DNA of 32,983 bases from assembly GCA_913057785.1 (NCBI GenBank), contig CAJXPD010000104.1, positions 1 through 32,983 of the forward strand, in the 5' to 3' direction. This document shows, one piece after another, positions 24,184 through 32,930 of this stretch. Positions within the stretch are counted from its first letter, which is position 1. Each line of letters begins with the position of its first letter. A program made the translations under genes and the position numbers. The notes beneath the pieces were generated by a model. It was not told the origin of the DNA. It saw only the letters and a list, made by a program, of their open reading frames with translations, and made no database searches. This DNA comes from an uncultured Lewinella sp. (GTDB taxonomy: Bacteria; Bacteroidota; Bacteroidia; Chitinophagales; Saprospiraceae).

Positions 24184-25323
24184 TTAATCTTCGTCAATAA
24201 TGGCGTCATCAATGATCTCATCGCCGTCGCCATCTAGATCTTCAAAGCCAGCGACTGTACCGTCATTCTTCTTAGGTTGATGATTTGGATCTTTTTCGAT
24301 GCTCATTTCATCATTTTCAAAAATGGAGTTGGTCTTTTTCTCTCCTTTCATAGAGTAATCACCATCTGCAAAGCGTGAGGCTTTCTCGAAAAAACTATCT
24401 TTCCCATCTAACAAACTGTCACCTGTTTCTTCCAGTTTTTCCTTAAAATTGGAGGTAGAATCTTGGACTTTTGAGGCAGCCTCATCGCCCATTGCTTTGG
24501 CCTTGTCGATGATGCTATCCATATCTTCTTCGGCTGCCGCTTTCTGGGCTTTTTGCACTAAGTCCTCCGCCTTATCGAAGATCTTTCCACCTAATTCTTT
24601 CGCTTTGTCTAAAGCACTTCCACCCGTTTCTAGAATTTTCCCTCCTAGATCTTCGGCTACATCCATGACTTTACCGCCAACTTCCTCAGACTTATCCATG
24701 ATCTTCCCGCCCAGGTCTTCGGCTACGTCCAAAACTTTGCCTCCCACCTCTTCGGATTTGTCCATGATCTTACCACGTACACCACTGGTCTTATCCATAA
24801 ATTCATCTCCAAGGTTCTTCAAGGTTTCACCTGCCTTTTGTGCAGCCTCTTTGATGGCATCTCCTGCTTTATCGGCAGCCTCTCTAGCCGCAGAGGTAGT
24901 CGTTTCTGGTTCAGGAACGGTCGTATCGTCTTCTAGATCAAGATCAGGAGCCTCCTCCATCGGTGCAGAAGCAACAATCTCTTCGTCTTTGTTCATAATA
25001 TCATCCGCCTTGTCTTTGACCTTCTGCGTAAGATCGCTAGCGACTTCCTTAGCTTTACCTGCGGCCTCTTCCGCCTCTTCCCAAATTTTTGCGGCAATAT
25101 CTTCTACGGAATCCTTCGCTTTTTCCACAAAATCACCGGCCTTATCCATCGCAATGCCTCCTACTTCCTCGGCTTTATCTTTTGCTTTATCAAATAGTTC
25201 ACCTGATTTATCCGCTATATCACTGGCCACCTCTTTCCCTTTTTCTACGGTTTTGTTGGCCGCAGACTTACCCACGGATTTAGCGCCAAACATTAATTTT
25301 TTGAGATCATTAATAAGTCCCAT
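24184..25323 (-). CDS. LEA-like amphipathic 11-mer repeat protein with acidic Asp-rich tail
   Basis: 379 aa, without signal peptide. The composition is extreme: Lys, Asp, Glu, Ala and Gly dominate and aromatic residues are few. Helical 11-mer motifs of the group-3 LEA type recur (KAKEVASDLTQ, KAKDKAEEVGG); they are most regular at residues 184-255, where GKIMDKSEEVG and GKVLDVAEDLG alternate. An acidic Pro/Thr linker (about 118-145) separates two helical halves. The last 22 residues are acidic and contain DLDGDGDE, a DxDxDG pattern like Ca2+-binding loops. LEA-like proteins protect proteins and membranes during desiccation, freezing or salt stress; that role is inferred. A few bases before its start the DNA is shared divergently with the AraC-type gene at 25587. 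The long open frame on the opposite strand is a by-product of the biased codons. Confidence 0.82.
   Translation of the reverse strand: MGLINDLKKLMFGAKSVGKSAANKTVEKGKEVASDIADKSGELFDKAKDKAEEVGGIAMDKAGDFVEKAKDSVEDIAAKIWEEAEEAAGKAKEVASDLTQKVKDKADDIMNKDEEIVASAPMEEAPDLDLEDDTTVPEPETTTSAAREAADKAGDAIKEAAQKAGETLKNLGDEFMDKTSGVRGKIMDKSEEVGGKVLDVAEDLGGKIMDKSEEVGGKVMDVAEDLGGKILETGGSALDKAKELGGKIFDKAEDLVQKAQKAAAEEDMDSIIDKAKAMGDEAASKVQDSTSNFKEKLEETGDSLLDGKDSFFEKASRFADGDYSMKGEKKTNSIFENDEMSIEKDPNHQPKKNDGTVAGFEDLDGDGDEIIDDAIIDED
24643..24774 (-). repeat. Tandem 66-bp coding repeat in the LEA-like gene
   Basis: Two copies of a 22-residue unit (GKIMDKSEEVG + GKV[L/M]DVAEDLG, residues 184-227) differ by one amino acid. 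The DNA copies differ at several third positions, so the unit is kept at the protein level. Confidence 0.8.
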
Positions 25324-25586
25324 GGTCTTTATTGAGTTTGTTAATAATTTGGATTGAACATCTTGTTATACTATTGGATAAACAACCTTAGACTGGGTGA
25401 TTTATCCTGGTTGGCTGCAGAAGAACATAAGTGAGTAGCCCTGGTGCCATTTCGATGCTTCTCCGGCCAGTTATCAAGGATGTTCGCCGAATCAGGATGA
25501 AGCATATAGTAGCCTAATGCCCAGGGTAGCATTACTAGCAAGGAACATAATTTTTGGGAAACAATCAACTTTTTTAGCTTTAGAGT

Positions 25587-26381
25587 ATGAGGAATATGCT
25601 TACCTACCAAGAGATTAGACCCGGAGAGGCCTTGGCGGACTATATCTACTGTTATTGGATTTTTAGTTATCAACCAAAAGATCATCAGGAAGTCTTGGAA
25701 CATAGCATTCCTCCAGATGGCTGCTTTTCCCTTGCCTTCCCCCATCACCCCATGGCGCCTAGTCTAGGGATCTCTTTACTAGGTCCACAAAACTCCATTT
25801 TTCGCTTACCTGTGTTCCCTGGTAGCCATTGCCTCGGCATCCGATTCATGCCAGGAGTTGGTAAGGCTTTGTTTGGGGTTTCTCCAAAGGCATGGGTGGA
25901 TCGAAACTTAGAGGCGGAAGACTTGATAGGAGGCTTGAACACCGGAGCCATTTTTCACCACTGGCCTGCACAGGAACCAGACCAGGCTTGGTTGGATCCA
26001 ATTTTTGAACACTGGATTGATGAGAAGGAAGTGGAGCTAGATGAACCAATTTTGCGGGCTGTAAGGCTGATTCTAGCGGCTGATGGTCAGGTTAAGGTGT
26101 CGGAATTGGCTCAGCAGGTATTTTTGAGTGAACGTCAATTTCAGCGCCGCTTTCAAGAGGCAGTTGGACTGTCCCCTAAAGTTTTCAGTAGGATTCGCCG
26201 GATGCGTGCAGCTTTGCTACAGAGACTACTGGCGGAGAAATCCTATGCGGATATTCTGTTTGATCACGGATATACAGATAAGTCTCATTTCAATCGTGAC
26301 TTTGCTGCTATTGCAGGCTTATCTTCTGCAGAATTGGAGCGTTACCTGAAGCAGATAGAACACCTGGGCTTGGAAGAGTGA
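25587..26381 (+). CDS. AraC-family transcriptional regulator
   Basis: 264 aa; Met4 (25596) is an equally possible start. Residues about 5-150 match the N-terminal domain found in many Bacteroidota AraC proteins (YQEIRPGEALADYIYCYWIF, PDGCFSLAFP, LGIRFMPGVGKALFG). The C-terminal AraC domain has two helix-turn-helices: VKVSELAQQVFLSERQFQRRF and YADILFDHGYTDKSHFNRDF, the latter with the usual G-x-x-D-x-S-H-F-x-R-x-F pattern. The ligand is unknown. Divergent from the LEA-like gene across 263 bp, which makes that gene a possible target. Confidence 0.9.
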   Translation: MRNMLTYQEIRPGEALADYIYCYWIFSYQPKDHQEVLEHSIPPDGCFSLAFPHHPMAPSLGISLLGPQNSIFRLPVFPGSHCLGIRFMPGVGKALFGVSPKAWVDRNLEAEDLIGGLNTGAIFHHWPAQEPDQAWLDPIFEHWIDEKEVELDEPILRAVRLILAADGQVKVSELAQQVFLSERQFQRRFQEAVGLSPKVFSRIRRMRAALLQRLLAEKSYADILFDHGYTDKSHFNRDFAAIAGLSSAELERYLKQIEHLGLEE

Positions 26382-26476
26382 CCCACTTAAGGAGTAGCCT
26401 AATCAATCGAATGTCGGTTTTTTACTAGGTGCGGTATTGTCTGGCCTCCTAACTTGTCTGCAAAAAAAATCACACA

Positions 26477-27004
26477 ATGAAAAACGCTTTTTTAAGTTTT
26501 ATGCTGCTCTTCTTTGGTGTAAATGCCTTTGCTCAAATGCCCGAAATGTCTGAAGAACATCGTCAAGCCCTAGATCAATTAGACTTCATGGCCGGCAAGT
26601 GGGCTGGTAGCGGCTGGATGTTCATCCAAGGAGGTAAACGAGTGACCTTTGAGCAAACGGAAGATATCCAATGGAAAGCCGGAAAGGCAGCCTTGGCTAT
26701 TGAAGGGAAGGGACACAGTGAAGGGAAGGTCATTCACGATGCTTTTGCTGTCATTACCTATGATCCCCAGAAAAAGACCTATGATTTCAACTCTGTCTTA
26801 GCCAGCGGTATGGGAGGAAAGTTTACCGCTAAGATTTTAGCAGAAAACACCTTTGAGTGGAAGATGGAAATGCCGGGTCGTACGATTACCTATGTCATCA
26901 CCTTGAATGACAAAGGCCAATGGTATGAAAAGGGTATGGTGAAGATGGGGGAGGGGCAGGAGTTTCAGTTTTTTGAGATGACTCTGGATAGGGTGGAGGA
27001 GTAA
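26477..27004 (+). CDS. Small secreted protein, DUF1579/heme-binding-like beta-barrel
   Basis: 175 aa. A signal peptide ends at NAFAQ (residues 1-20). The mature part has the rhythm of small lipocalin-like barrels: LDQLDFMAGKWAGSGWM at the start, then alternating strands with VITYDPQKKTYDF and a WYEKGMVKMGEGQEFQFFEM end. The phrase 'L-D-F-x-x-G-x-W-x-G' is typical of DUF1579 and nitrobindin-like families. I cannot point to a ligand residue with certainty. It lies 95 bp behind the AraC-type gene on the same strand. A weak GGAGC/GCTCC hairpin with TTTT follows at 27039-27067. Confidence 0.7.
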   Translation: MKNAFLSFMLLFFGVNAFAQMPEMSEEHRQALDQLDFMAGKWAGSGWMFIQGGKRVTFEQTEDIQWKAGKAALAIEGKGHSEGKVIHDAFAVITYDPQKKTYDFNSVLASGMGGKFTAKILAENTFEWKMEMPGRTITYVITLNDKGQWYEKGMVKMGEGQEFQFFEMTLDRVEE

Positions 27005-27038
27005 CTGCCGACTATACATAGATTGGTCATAAACATAG

Positions 27039-27067
27039 GGAGCTGCAAAAATATTGAGGCTCCTTTT
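27039..27067 (+). terminator. Weak hairpin with short T-tract
   Basis: GGAGC (27039-27043) and GCTCC (27059-27063) pair around a 15-nt A/T-rich loop, followed by TTTT. It sits between the convergent genes ending at 27004 and 27120. Short stem and large loop keep confidence low. Confidence 0.35.
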
Positions 27068-27119
27068 CTATTAGTAAATAATGCAAAACTATCCATTTGG
27101 CTACAAGGAACTTAAGAAG

Positions 27120-28559
27120 TTACTTCTTCTCATCCTCCGGCAACTCAAATGCAGGCCTTTTGCCAAGTTGTGCACAGCTAGTTTCAAGCTCCCACAGGTT
27201 TTCTCTGGCCAAGAATTGTGACACCAGGGTATCCCAACAAGCATAATTGATAAGGCCATGCCCTTCATTTGGTAATACAATATGCCGGGCATTGGGCAAG
27301 GCTTTCTGTACATTATCACCCATTCTAGGCGGAGTTTGGGTGTCGTTGGCTCCTGTGATGAGTAAGACGGGAGCATCCCCTTGTAGCGGTTGATCAAGCC
27401 ATGTTGGGGTGGAGAATTGCTGCCATTCCTCACAAGCCCTAACCTCCATTAAGCCCAATTCCCCCATGGTAAATAGTTGAGAAAGTGCCTCAGGATCTAC
27501 GGGATTATTAAGGATATCCTCCGGGCAAAACTGCGACATATAGACACTCGTGACTCGATTGCTCCGGCGTACATCTGATCGGACAAGCGGTGCTGGGTCT
27601 CCCTCCCTAAACGCTTTTATTAGTAATGGCAGCGTTTCAATATTAGTCCCAGATAAAAATAATCCGCCAACCATTCGCACAAAAAGCGTATCCGAAATAG
27701 ATAGCTGTAAGCTATCTTGGCTCTCTATACCAAGCGTAAGCGATAGCGGTTTTTCCTTTAACTGATCTTTTAATTCATAGAGGTTAGTACGGAAGTTTGG
27801 AAAGTGCTGAGCACAGGCTGAATCCGCTTCACAACGGTTGATCAAAGCTTGAAGTTGCTGCTCTATTTCTAGATCAAGGTGTTTGGCATAGCCAAATGTT
27901 GGCGAGACAGTGCCTGACAAAATCATGGATCGGACTCGCTTTGGGTATCTTCTCATGTATTCAAGTACTACGCGTGTTCCATAGGATAGTCCACTGAAAT
28001 CAATCTGAGGAATACCCAGCCATTGACGTACTTCCTCCAAGTCCTCCACCGATTGATCGGTATTGTATTGAGAAAGATCTACCTGTTCACGGCTTTCCGC
28101 TAAACAGGCTTTGATGGCTTTAAGGTGAAAGAGTTGACTACCTAGTTGTAACCCCGAAAAAGCTTCGCAAGGGATTAGAGAGGCACCTGTACCTCGCTGA
28201 TCCATGATTAAGATGTCGGCATGCTGTCGGAGATAGTGACTGGGACCTCCTTTTTCGTATAACCATCTTAAGTTCTCATTTGGGCTGGCAGGCCCGCCAT
28301 TGTATTCGAGGAAGGTTCTTCTATCGGTATTGGGTTGTGTAGCAGGAAAGAGGTATACATTGATGGGGAGTGTCTTCCCCTTCGCTGATCTATTTTCATA
28401 AACGGTGAAGGTGCCACAAAGGATGGTTTCGTTAATGCCGGAGGGCTTGCAACTGCTCAGTTCTGGATATCTTCTTTTCGCTTGGGAAAAAAGATCCGAT
28501 TCAGTAGTACAGTTACAAAGGAGGAAAGGGAGGAACAGGATGAGAATTCGATTCGACAT
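27120..28559 (-). CDS. Alpha/beta hydrolase lipoprotein, S33 / tripeptidyl-aminopeptidase-like
   Basis: 479 aa. The N-terminal hydrophobic stretch ends in LLCNC; Cys17 is the likely lipidated residue (Asn at -1 is unusual). The alpha/beta hydrolase fold shows an oxyanion-type block YNGGPAS (about 86-92), the strand DILIMDQRGTG, nucleophile elbow G-L-S192-Y-G-T, Asp406 in ITGANDTQTPP and His434 in NEGHG. The C-terminal portion fits the TAP-like domain of S33 aminopeptidases. Cys residues in the insert (SSC, ILC, ACLA, RCEADSAC) suggest disulfides, consistent with an envelope location. Likely removes N-terminal residues or tripeptides from peptides, but esterase activity is possible. Monocistronic by position. 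Confidence 0.87.
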   Translation of the reverse strand: MSNRILILFLPFLLCNCTTESDLFSQAKRRYPELSSCKPSGINETILCGTFTVYENRSAKGKTLPINVYLFPATQPNTDRRTFLEYNGGPASPNENLRWLYEKGGPSHYLRQHADILIMDQRGTGASLIPCEAFSGLQLGSQLFHLKAIKACLAESREQVDLSQYNTDQSVEDLEEVRQWLGIPQIDFSGLSYGTRVVLEYMRRYPKRVRSMILSGTVSPTFGYAKHLDLEIEQQLQALINRCEADSACAQHFPNFRTNLYELKDQLKEKPLSLTLGIESQDSLQLSISDTLFVRMVGGLFLSGTNIETLPLLIKAFREGDPAPLVRSDVRRSNRVTSVYMSQFCPEDILNNPVDPEALSQLFTMGELGLMEVRACEEWQQFSTPTWLDQPLQGDAPVLLITGANDTQTPPRMGDNVQKALPNARHIVLPNEGHGLINYACWDTLVSQFLARENLWELETSCAQLGKRPAFELPEDEKK

Positions 28560-28817
28560 ATCATCAGTATTTGGGGCGTTAAGCTAATTGCAATGCATTC
28601 TCTAACAAGAAGATACGATCAAATGTCTAATGTTGGGTAGGAATGCCAATAAAATAGATGGAAGCTCATAAGATGATGGGTTGTTACTTTGTTTCTTGGC
28701 TTGGCTTCCTGCAAAGACTTTGCGGCAAAGCATAGGATGCCTGCCAATATGTATCGTAACGAATCTCTAAATAAGCATTATGAAGGATGTTCCACTTAGA
28801 ATGATAGAACATATAAC

Positions 28818-29558
28818 ATGATGAACAAAATCCTGACGTTCCTCCTATTCTTAATCCTAGCTGCAGCGCTACTTAAGCGCTCCCAAGACCTATCTAAACA
28901 AGAAAAATTACTACGATCGAAAGACGAAAAACTGATAGAGCTATATGATGCTAAGATAGCGGATTATCAGTTTCAGTTCAATGAGAATTATCGAGGGCAG
29001 ATGTGGGAGGATGGTTTTTTTGATAGTCTGAATACCTGTTTTGAGATCATGAGACTTTCTCTACCTAAAACAGATATTCACGATACTAACAGATTGTATA
29101 TAGAAGGATTCATGACGGACCGTTTATCAACAAGATTAGGTTACCAAGAAGCGGATATTTTAAAACTTACAGGTCTAGCTGACATGGATTCGATATTTGT
29201 GGGAACAAATCCGGATATAGTTGAAAGGGTTTTAGAAGTGCTAAATCCATATTTCCTGACCAAGTGTTTTTACTTCACGGACTTTGATATTTGGAAATAC
29301 GAGGAAAATTGGAATTTATACCCAGGAGACACTACAGAGTTTATGATTAGACTCCTCAAGAACCATGACTATTTACAACATCAATTAGCGTTCGTTGAAA
29401 CTGAGAATTTGGAGGTTATAAGCCCTTACTTAGGCAAGTTAAAGGTTGTTATTCCGGATAATATAAACGACAAATCCTCCTACGATTTACCTATCCATTT
29501 TTATGATTGGGTAAAGCAAGATACAGTTATTGAAACGATTGGGATCACGCTGAATTAG
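28818..29558 (+). CDS. Membrane-anchored protein of unknown function
   Basis: 246 aa; the second Met (28821) is an alternative start. One N-terminal hydrophobic helix (KILTFLLFLILAAALL) is followed by a short charged coiled-coil stretch (RSQDLSKQEKLLRSKDEKLIEL). The rest is soluble and probably periplasmic. It includes LYIEGFMTDRLSTRLGY, NPDIVERVLEVLNPYF and a beta-rich end (LEVISPYLGKLKVVIP). I recognise no family. The only linkage is 89 bp upstream of the S41 peptidase on the same strand. The 258 bp in front hold no clear promoter. Confidence 0.7.
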   Translation: MMNKILTFLLFLILAAALLKRSQDLSKQEKLLRSKDEKLIELYDAKIADYQFQFNENYRGQMWEDGFFDSLNTCFEIMRLSLPKTDIHDTNRLYIEGFMTDRLSTRLGYQEADILKLTGLADMDSIFVGTNPDIVERVLEVLNPYFLTKCFYFTDFDIWKYEENWNLYPGDTTEFMIRLLKNHDYLQHQLAFVETENLEVISPYLGKLKVVIPDNINDKSSYDLPIHFYDWVKQDTVIETIGITLN

Positions 29559-29647
29559 AGGTAAGATATGCGGCCAAATCCCAACTGTTAGCATTTTCAA
29601 ATTTGAAATAAGCCGACATATTCCCCGTTGGAATAGAAAACCACCTC

Positions 29648-30973
29648 ATGAAAAAAATAACGATTCTCTTTCTCTTTTTATCGGTAAATCTAACCTATGC
29701 TCAAATTCCAAACGAACTATCCAAAGAAGAAAAAGTCTTTGGTCTTTCTACCTTCTGGCAAGAGGTAAATTACAATTATATCTATTTCAACAAGATCAAT
29801 CAATTGGAATGGAACAAGCTGTATACGAAGTACATTGGGGAGGTTCAGGAGACTGAAAATGATTATGAATACTATCGACTATTACAAAAGTTTTGCGCCT
29901 ACCTGAAAGATGGACATACCAATGTTTGGTTTCCAAAAGAAATTCGAGATAGTGTTTTCAATACTAATTTTGGAGCATACAGATTATTCCTAACCAACGT
30001 CGATGGGAAAGCCATCATCACCCGAGTGAATGAAAGCAAAAAAGCAGAGATTCCCATTGGAACTGAAATAGTTTCAGTAAATGGAATGGCAGCCCAACAA
30101 TATATAAGCGAGCAGGTACGGCCTTATATTTCTTCATCCACGGACTATATCCGTGAAGATCTAGCAGTTACTTATATGTTGGAAGGTTATGCTGGTACGA
30201 CTTATCAGCTGGAGTTAAAGGAGCCAAACGGAAAGATAAAGTCTCTAGCGGTAACCCATGCTAAAACAAAGGAGAGGGAAGTCTTCCCCGCATTTGAAGA
30301 AAAGGACGTACTAGACTTGAAATGGTACGAGAATGATATCGCATACCTGGCACTAAACTCATTTTCAGACTGGAACGTTTCCATGCAATTTGTGGAGAAA
30401 ATACCCGAACTTCAAAAAGCAAAAGCATTAATAGTAGATTTAAGAAATAATGGTGGTGGTAATTCTAGAATTGGGAAAGTCATACTCCACCATTTGACCA
30501 ATGACACTATATTTTATGGGCCCAAAATGCAGAGTCGAGTACATATTCCAACTTTAAAGGCCTGGAATCGAGATGAATATTATCATGACTTCCCCTATAG
30601 CCCTGACACTTTAGGAATAGGAGATAGAAATCTGTTGAAAACAAGTAGAATTGTGGTCCCAACTGTGATCTTAGTTGGAAATGGAACAGCTTCCGCAGCG
30701 GAAGACTTCCTGATTTATGCCGACAACCAAAAGCATATGACAAAGATCGGTGAACCCACCTACGGCAGTACGGGACAACCCTTGTTGTTTGAATTACCAA
30801 ATGGTGGGATTGCGAGAGTATGTACCAAAAAGGATACTTATCCGGATGGAAAAGAGTTTGTGGGAGTTGGTATTCAGCCTGATATTGCAGTGACTAAGGG
30901 ACTATCTGATTACATTGAAAACAAAGACCCTGCTCTAGAGACAGCCATTGGATATTTAAATGAGAAAAAATAG
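29648..30973 (+). CDS. S41-family peptidase (tricorn/S41B-like), secreted
   Basis: 441 aa. A signal peptide ends near LTYAQ. An N-terminal helical region carries LKDGHTNVWFP with H90, the His motif seen in S41B-like enzymes. A PDZ-like segment lies about 110-200 (AIITRVNESKKAEIPIGTEIVSVNG). The catalytic domain contains ALIVDLRNNGGGNS and S349 in GNGTASAAEDFLIYAD. Downstream reads GEPTYGSTGQP, so the Lys used by CtpA/Tsp-type S41A enzymes is Ser; this fits the S41B-type active site (Ser-His based) rather than a dead enzyme. Probably degrades or processes periplasmic or secreted peptides. Confidence 0.88.
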   Translation: MKKITILFLFLSVNLTYAQIPNELSKEEKVFGLSTFWQEVNYNYIYFNKINQLEWNKLYTKYIGEVQETENDYEYYRLLQKFCAYLKDGHTNVWFPKEIRDSVFNTNFGAYRLFLTNVDGKAIITRVNESKKAEIPIGTEIVSVNGMAAQQYISEQVRPYISSSTDYIREDLAVTYMLEGYAGTTYQLELKEPNGKIKSLAVTHAKTKEREVFPAFEEKDVLDLKWYENDIAYLALNSFSDWNVSMQFVEKIPELQKAKALIVDLRNNGGGNSRIGKVILHHLTNDTIFYGPKMQSRVHIPTLKAWNRDEYYHDFPYSPDTLGIGDRNLLKTSRIVVPTVILVGNGTASAAEDFLIYADNQKHMTKIGEPTYGSTGQPLLFELPNGGIARVCTKKDTYPDGKEFVGVGIQPDIAVTKGLSDYIENKDPALETAIGYLNEKK

Positions 30974-30988
30974 TGCAGAGCGCTAAAG

Positions 30989-31029
30989 GAATTCGGAAGT
31001 AGCCATGTATCTCAGCTACTTTCGAATTC
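30989..31029. terminator. 15-bp inverted repeat between convergent genes
   Basis: 30989-31003 pairs with 31015-31029 over 15 bp with one G-U pair and an 11-nt loop. It starts 16 bp after the S41 stop and ends 32 bp before the minus-strand HupE-like stop. No T-run follows on either strand, so it may be a 3'-end stabiliser or a factor-assisted bidirectional terminator. Confidence 0.5.
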
Positions 31030-31060
31030 TATCGAATAAGCCACTGATTTATCCGACGGT

Positions 31061-32068
31061 TCACAACAAAATACGATCAAACATCCAATAGGCGGCTAGG
31101 ATTCCAACGCAGTAAATGGAGACTTGTAAGGCTATAGATTGCCATCTTTCCACTTGTGCCCTTGTCAGTAGATGCCTCGCCAGGTAAGTGGTTAACCAGC
31201 TCAAGAAGAACAAGGCACCCAGAAAGGCCAGCTGCCCCAGTTCTACTCCAATATTGAAGAAAAGCAAGGCTTCCAATTGAAATTTCGAAGGCAAACCAAT
31301 CTCGCCTAGTACTGCCGCAAAACCAAGGCCATGCAACAAACCAAAGGAAGAGGCAACCAGGATGGGATAGTGGTAGGTCAAAGATGCTTTATCTCGATGA
31401 TGGTGAATAATCTCATAGCACAAAAAAACAATGCTTAAGGCAATGGTAGCTTCTATCGGAGGAATGGGTAATCGAATGATGCCCAATGCAGAAAGTATAA
31501 GTGTAATAGAATGAGCTATGGTGAAGCCGGTGATGGTAAGCAGAAGTTTCCGCGTGAAACCCGCAATAATCAACAAACAAACTACAAACAAAAGATGATC
31601 TATACCCGCCCAGATATGCTCTATGCCCAGGACACTGTATTGTGTTCTAACGGCAGTGGCTTTGAAATCCGCTGGAATCAACAGCTCTGCCTCACTGGGC
31701 GGTAGAACCAAAATTTGTTCTTCTCTATCTGGCAAGGTGATGGCTATAATGGTAGAAAGTACCGGGTTAAATATCGGATACTGGATCTTTACGGAACGGC
31801 CTTTTAGACTTTGAAAAGATGCTGGATAAGAGAATTTTTGACTAAAACTAGAGGTGTTGCTTCGCCAGTTCTGCTGGGCATTGATGGGAATTGAGTCCAA
31901 ATAGATAAGTGGAAAATTTCTAGTGTTGACGGTATTGGGTAGATTGACCTGAATATGCAAAAGGTTGCTGTCAGTCGCTATCTCTATATATAGTGGTCGA
32001 CTTTCATGAGCTATGGCTAGCTGACTACAAAAGATTAATAATACCCAAAATCCGATCCGCTTTTTCAT
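31061..32068 (-). CDS. HupE/UreJ-like membrane protein with N-terminal periplasmic domain
   Basis: 335 aa. A signal peptide ends at LAIAHESRP; a beta-rich periplasmic domain follows (about 20-140), then about six transmembrane helices (about 145-335). The membrane part has the family's His-rich blocks: YSVLGIEHIWAGIDHLLFV, GFTIAHSITLIL, YEIIHHHRD, GLLHGLGFAAVLGEIG and FFNIGVELGQLAFL. HupE/UreJ relatives move nickel or cobalt, but no urease or hydrogenase gene is in the window and many Bacteroidota copies lack such partners, so the substrate is open. It begins 4 bp behind the parvulin-like gene; the two form a unit. Confidence 0.87.
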   Translation of the reverse strand: MKKRIGFWVLLIFCSQLAIAHESRPLYIEIATDSNLLHIQVNLPNTVNTRNFPLIYLDSIPINAQQNWRSNTSSFSQKFSYPASFQSLKGRSVKIQYPIFNPVLSTIIAITLPDREEQILVLPPSEAELLIPADFKATAVRTQYSVLGIEHIWAGIDHLLFVVCLLIIAGFTRKLLLTITGFTIAHSITLILSALGIIRLPIPPIEATIALSIVFLCYEIIHHHRDKASLTYHYPILVASSFGLLHGLGFAAVLGEIGLPSKFQLEALLFFNIGVELGQLAFLGALFFLSWLTTYLARHLLTRAQVERWQSIALQVSIYCVGILAAYWMFDRILL

Positions 32069-32072
32069 TGGC

Positions 32073-32930
32073 TTACCAATTCATTTTTACTGTATACTCC
32101 CCGATCAGATCTTCAATCTTCTGCGCTTTAGCACTAGTTCGAAGTATATCCAGATAATCTCTTCCTACTAATTGCTGGATGTCAGATAGGGGTGGGACAC
32201 CGGCCTTCTCCTTATGCATCAATTTCACCCAATGCAGTCCATGCTCCGAAGAAATTGGACCTTGCCATCGTGTCTCATCCATTTTGAGTTGTTCTAGTGC
32301 GCCAACAAATTCTGTCCCAAAATGACTTTCCAGAAACTGGCCTTCTTTTGCTGCATAATTTCTATGATACAGGAATCGATCTCCAAATTTAAGGCTGGCA
32401 GATACGGATAGCTGTTGATGTTGTGAATCTGACATAAAGGCCTTGGCCCTAGCTTCAGCTTGTTGCCCTTGTTTAAAGAAAACATGCGCAAAGGTGAAAT
32501 TAGCGGCTTGAAAATAGCGTGCCTGCTCCCGTTGAAAGTAAGCTTCGATACTATCCTTTACTACTTCCTGTTCAGAGGTGTCGAAGTCATCTAGAATAAA
32601 CTCCATTTTTTGAATGATCCGCCGTTTGAGTACATAGTCATTCTGGTCTAGGCCAAGTTTGATAGCTTCCCGATAGAGCACTTCATCTTGAATATATTGC
32701 TGCACCAATTGCTCTTTTTCCACCTCGGGCAATTCCGCTAATTTCAGGGCAAAGGTCTCTTCTTGGAATGCCTTGGACTGGTACTGCATGAATTCCAGAA
32801 TATTGGCTTCATTCACGAGAATGGTATCTTCTCTTACCAATCCAGTAGAACACGACCTAAAGTATACAAACAAGAAGAACCCCGCCACTAAAAAGTGGAT
32901 TAAGGGTTCTCTGATGATCTTTTTCAACAT
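32073..32930 (-). CDS. Membrane-anchored parvulin-type peptidyl-prolyl isomerase-like protein
   Basis: 285 aa. One N-terminal transmembrane helix (LIHFLVAGFFLFVYF), then a SurA-N-like helical segment (about 35-130: EKEQLVQQYIQDEVLYREAIKLGL, YVLKRRIIQKMEFIL). The C-terminal part (about 140-270) resembles a reduced PpiC/rotamase domain (FTFAHVFFKQGQQAEARAKAF, WQGPISSEHGLHWVKL). It may help fold or insert envelope proteins, with the HupE-like protein 4 bp downstream the obvious client or partner. This gene order recurs in other bacteria as far as I recall. Catalytic activity is not certain because the PPIase core is short. Confidence 0.8.
   Translation of the reverse strand: MLKKIIREPLIHFLVAGFFLFVYFRSCSTGLVREDTILVNEANILEFMQYQSKAFQEETFALKLAELPEVEKEQLVQQYIQDEVLYREAIKLGLDQNDYVLKRRIIQKMEFILDDFDTSEQEVVKDSIEAYFQREQARYFQAANFTFAHVFFKQGQQAEARAKAFMSDSQHQQLSVSASLKFGDRFLYHRNYAAKEGQFLESHFGTEFVGALEQLKMDETRWQGPISSEHGLHWVKLMHKEKAGVPPLSDIQQLVGRDYLDILRTSAKAQKIEDLIGEYTVKMNW

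Noticed and set aside
24449..25357. 302-codon open frame on the plus strand, Ser/Ala/Pro-rich
   Set aside because: It is the exact antisense of the LEA-like gene; the low-complexity Lys/Asp/Glu codons leave the opposite strand free of stops. The minus-strand product has a coherent repeat pattern, this one does not.
29648..30973. S41 peptidase as an inactive homologue because the CtpA-type Lys is absent
   Set aside because: The DGHT His motif and the SAAEDF Ser are both present, which fits the S41B-type active site.
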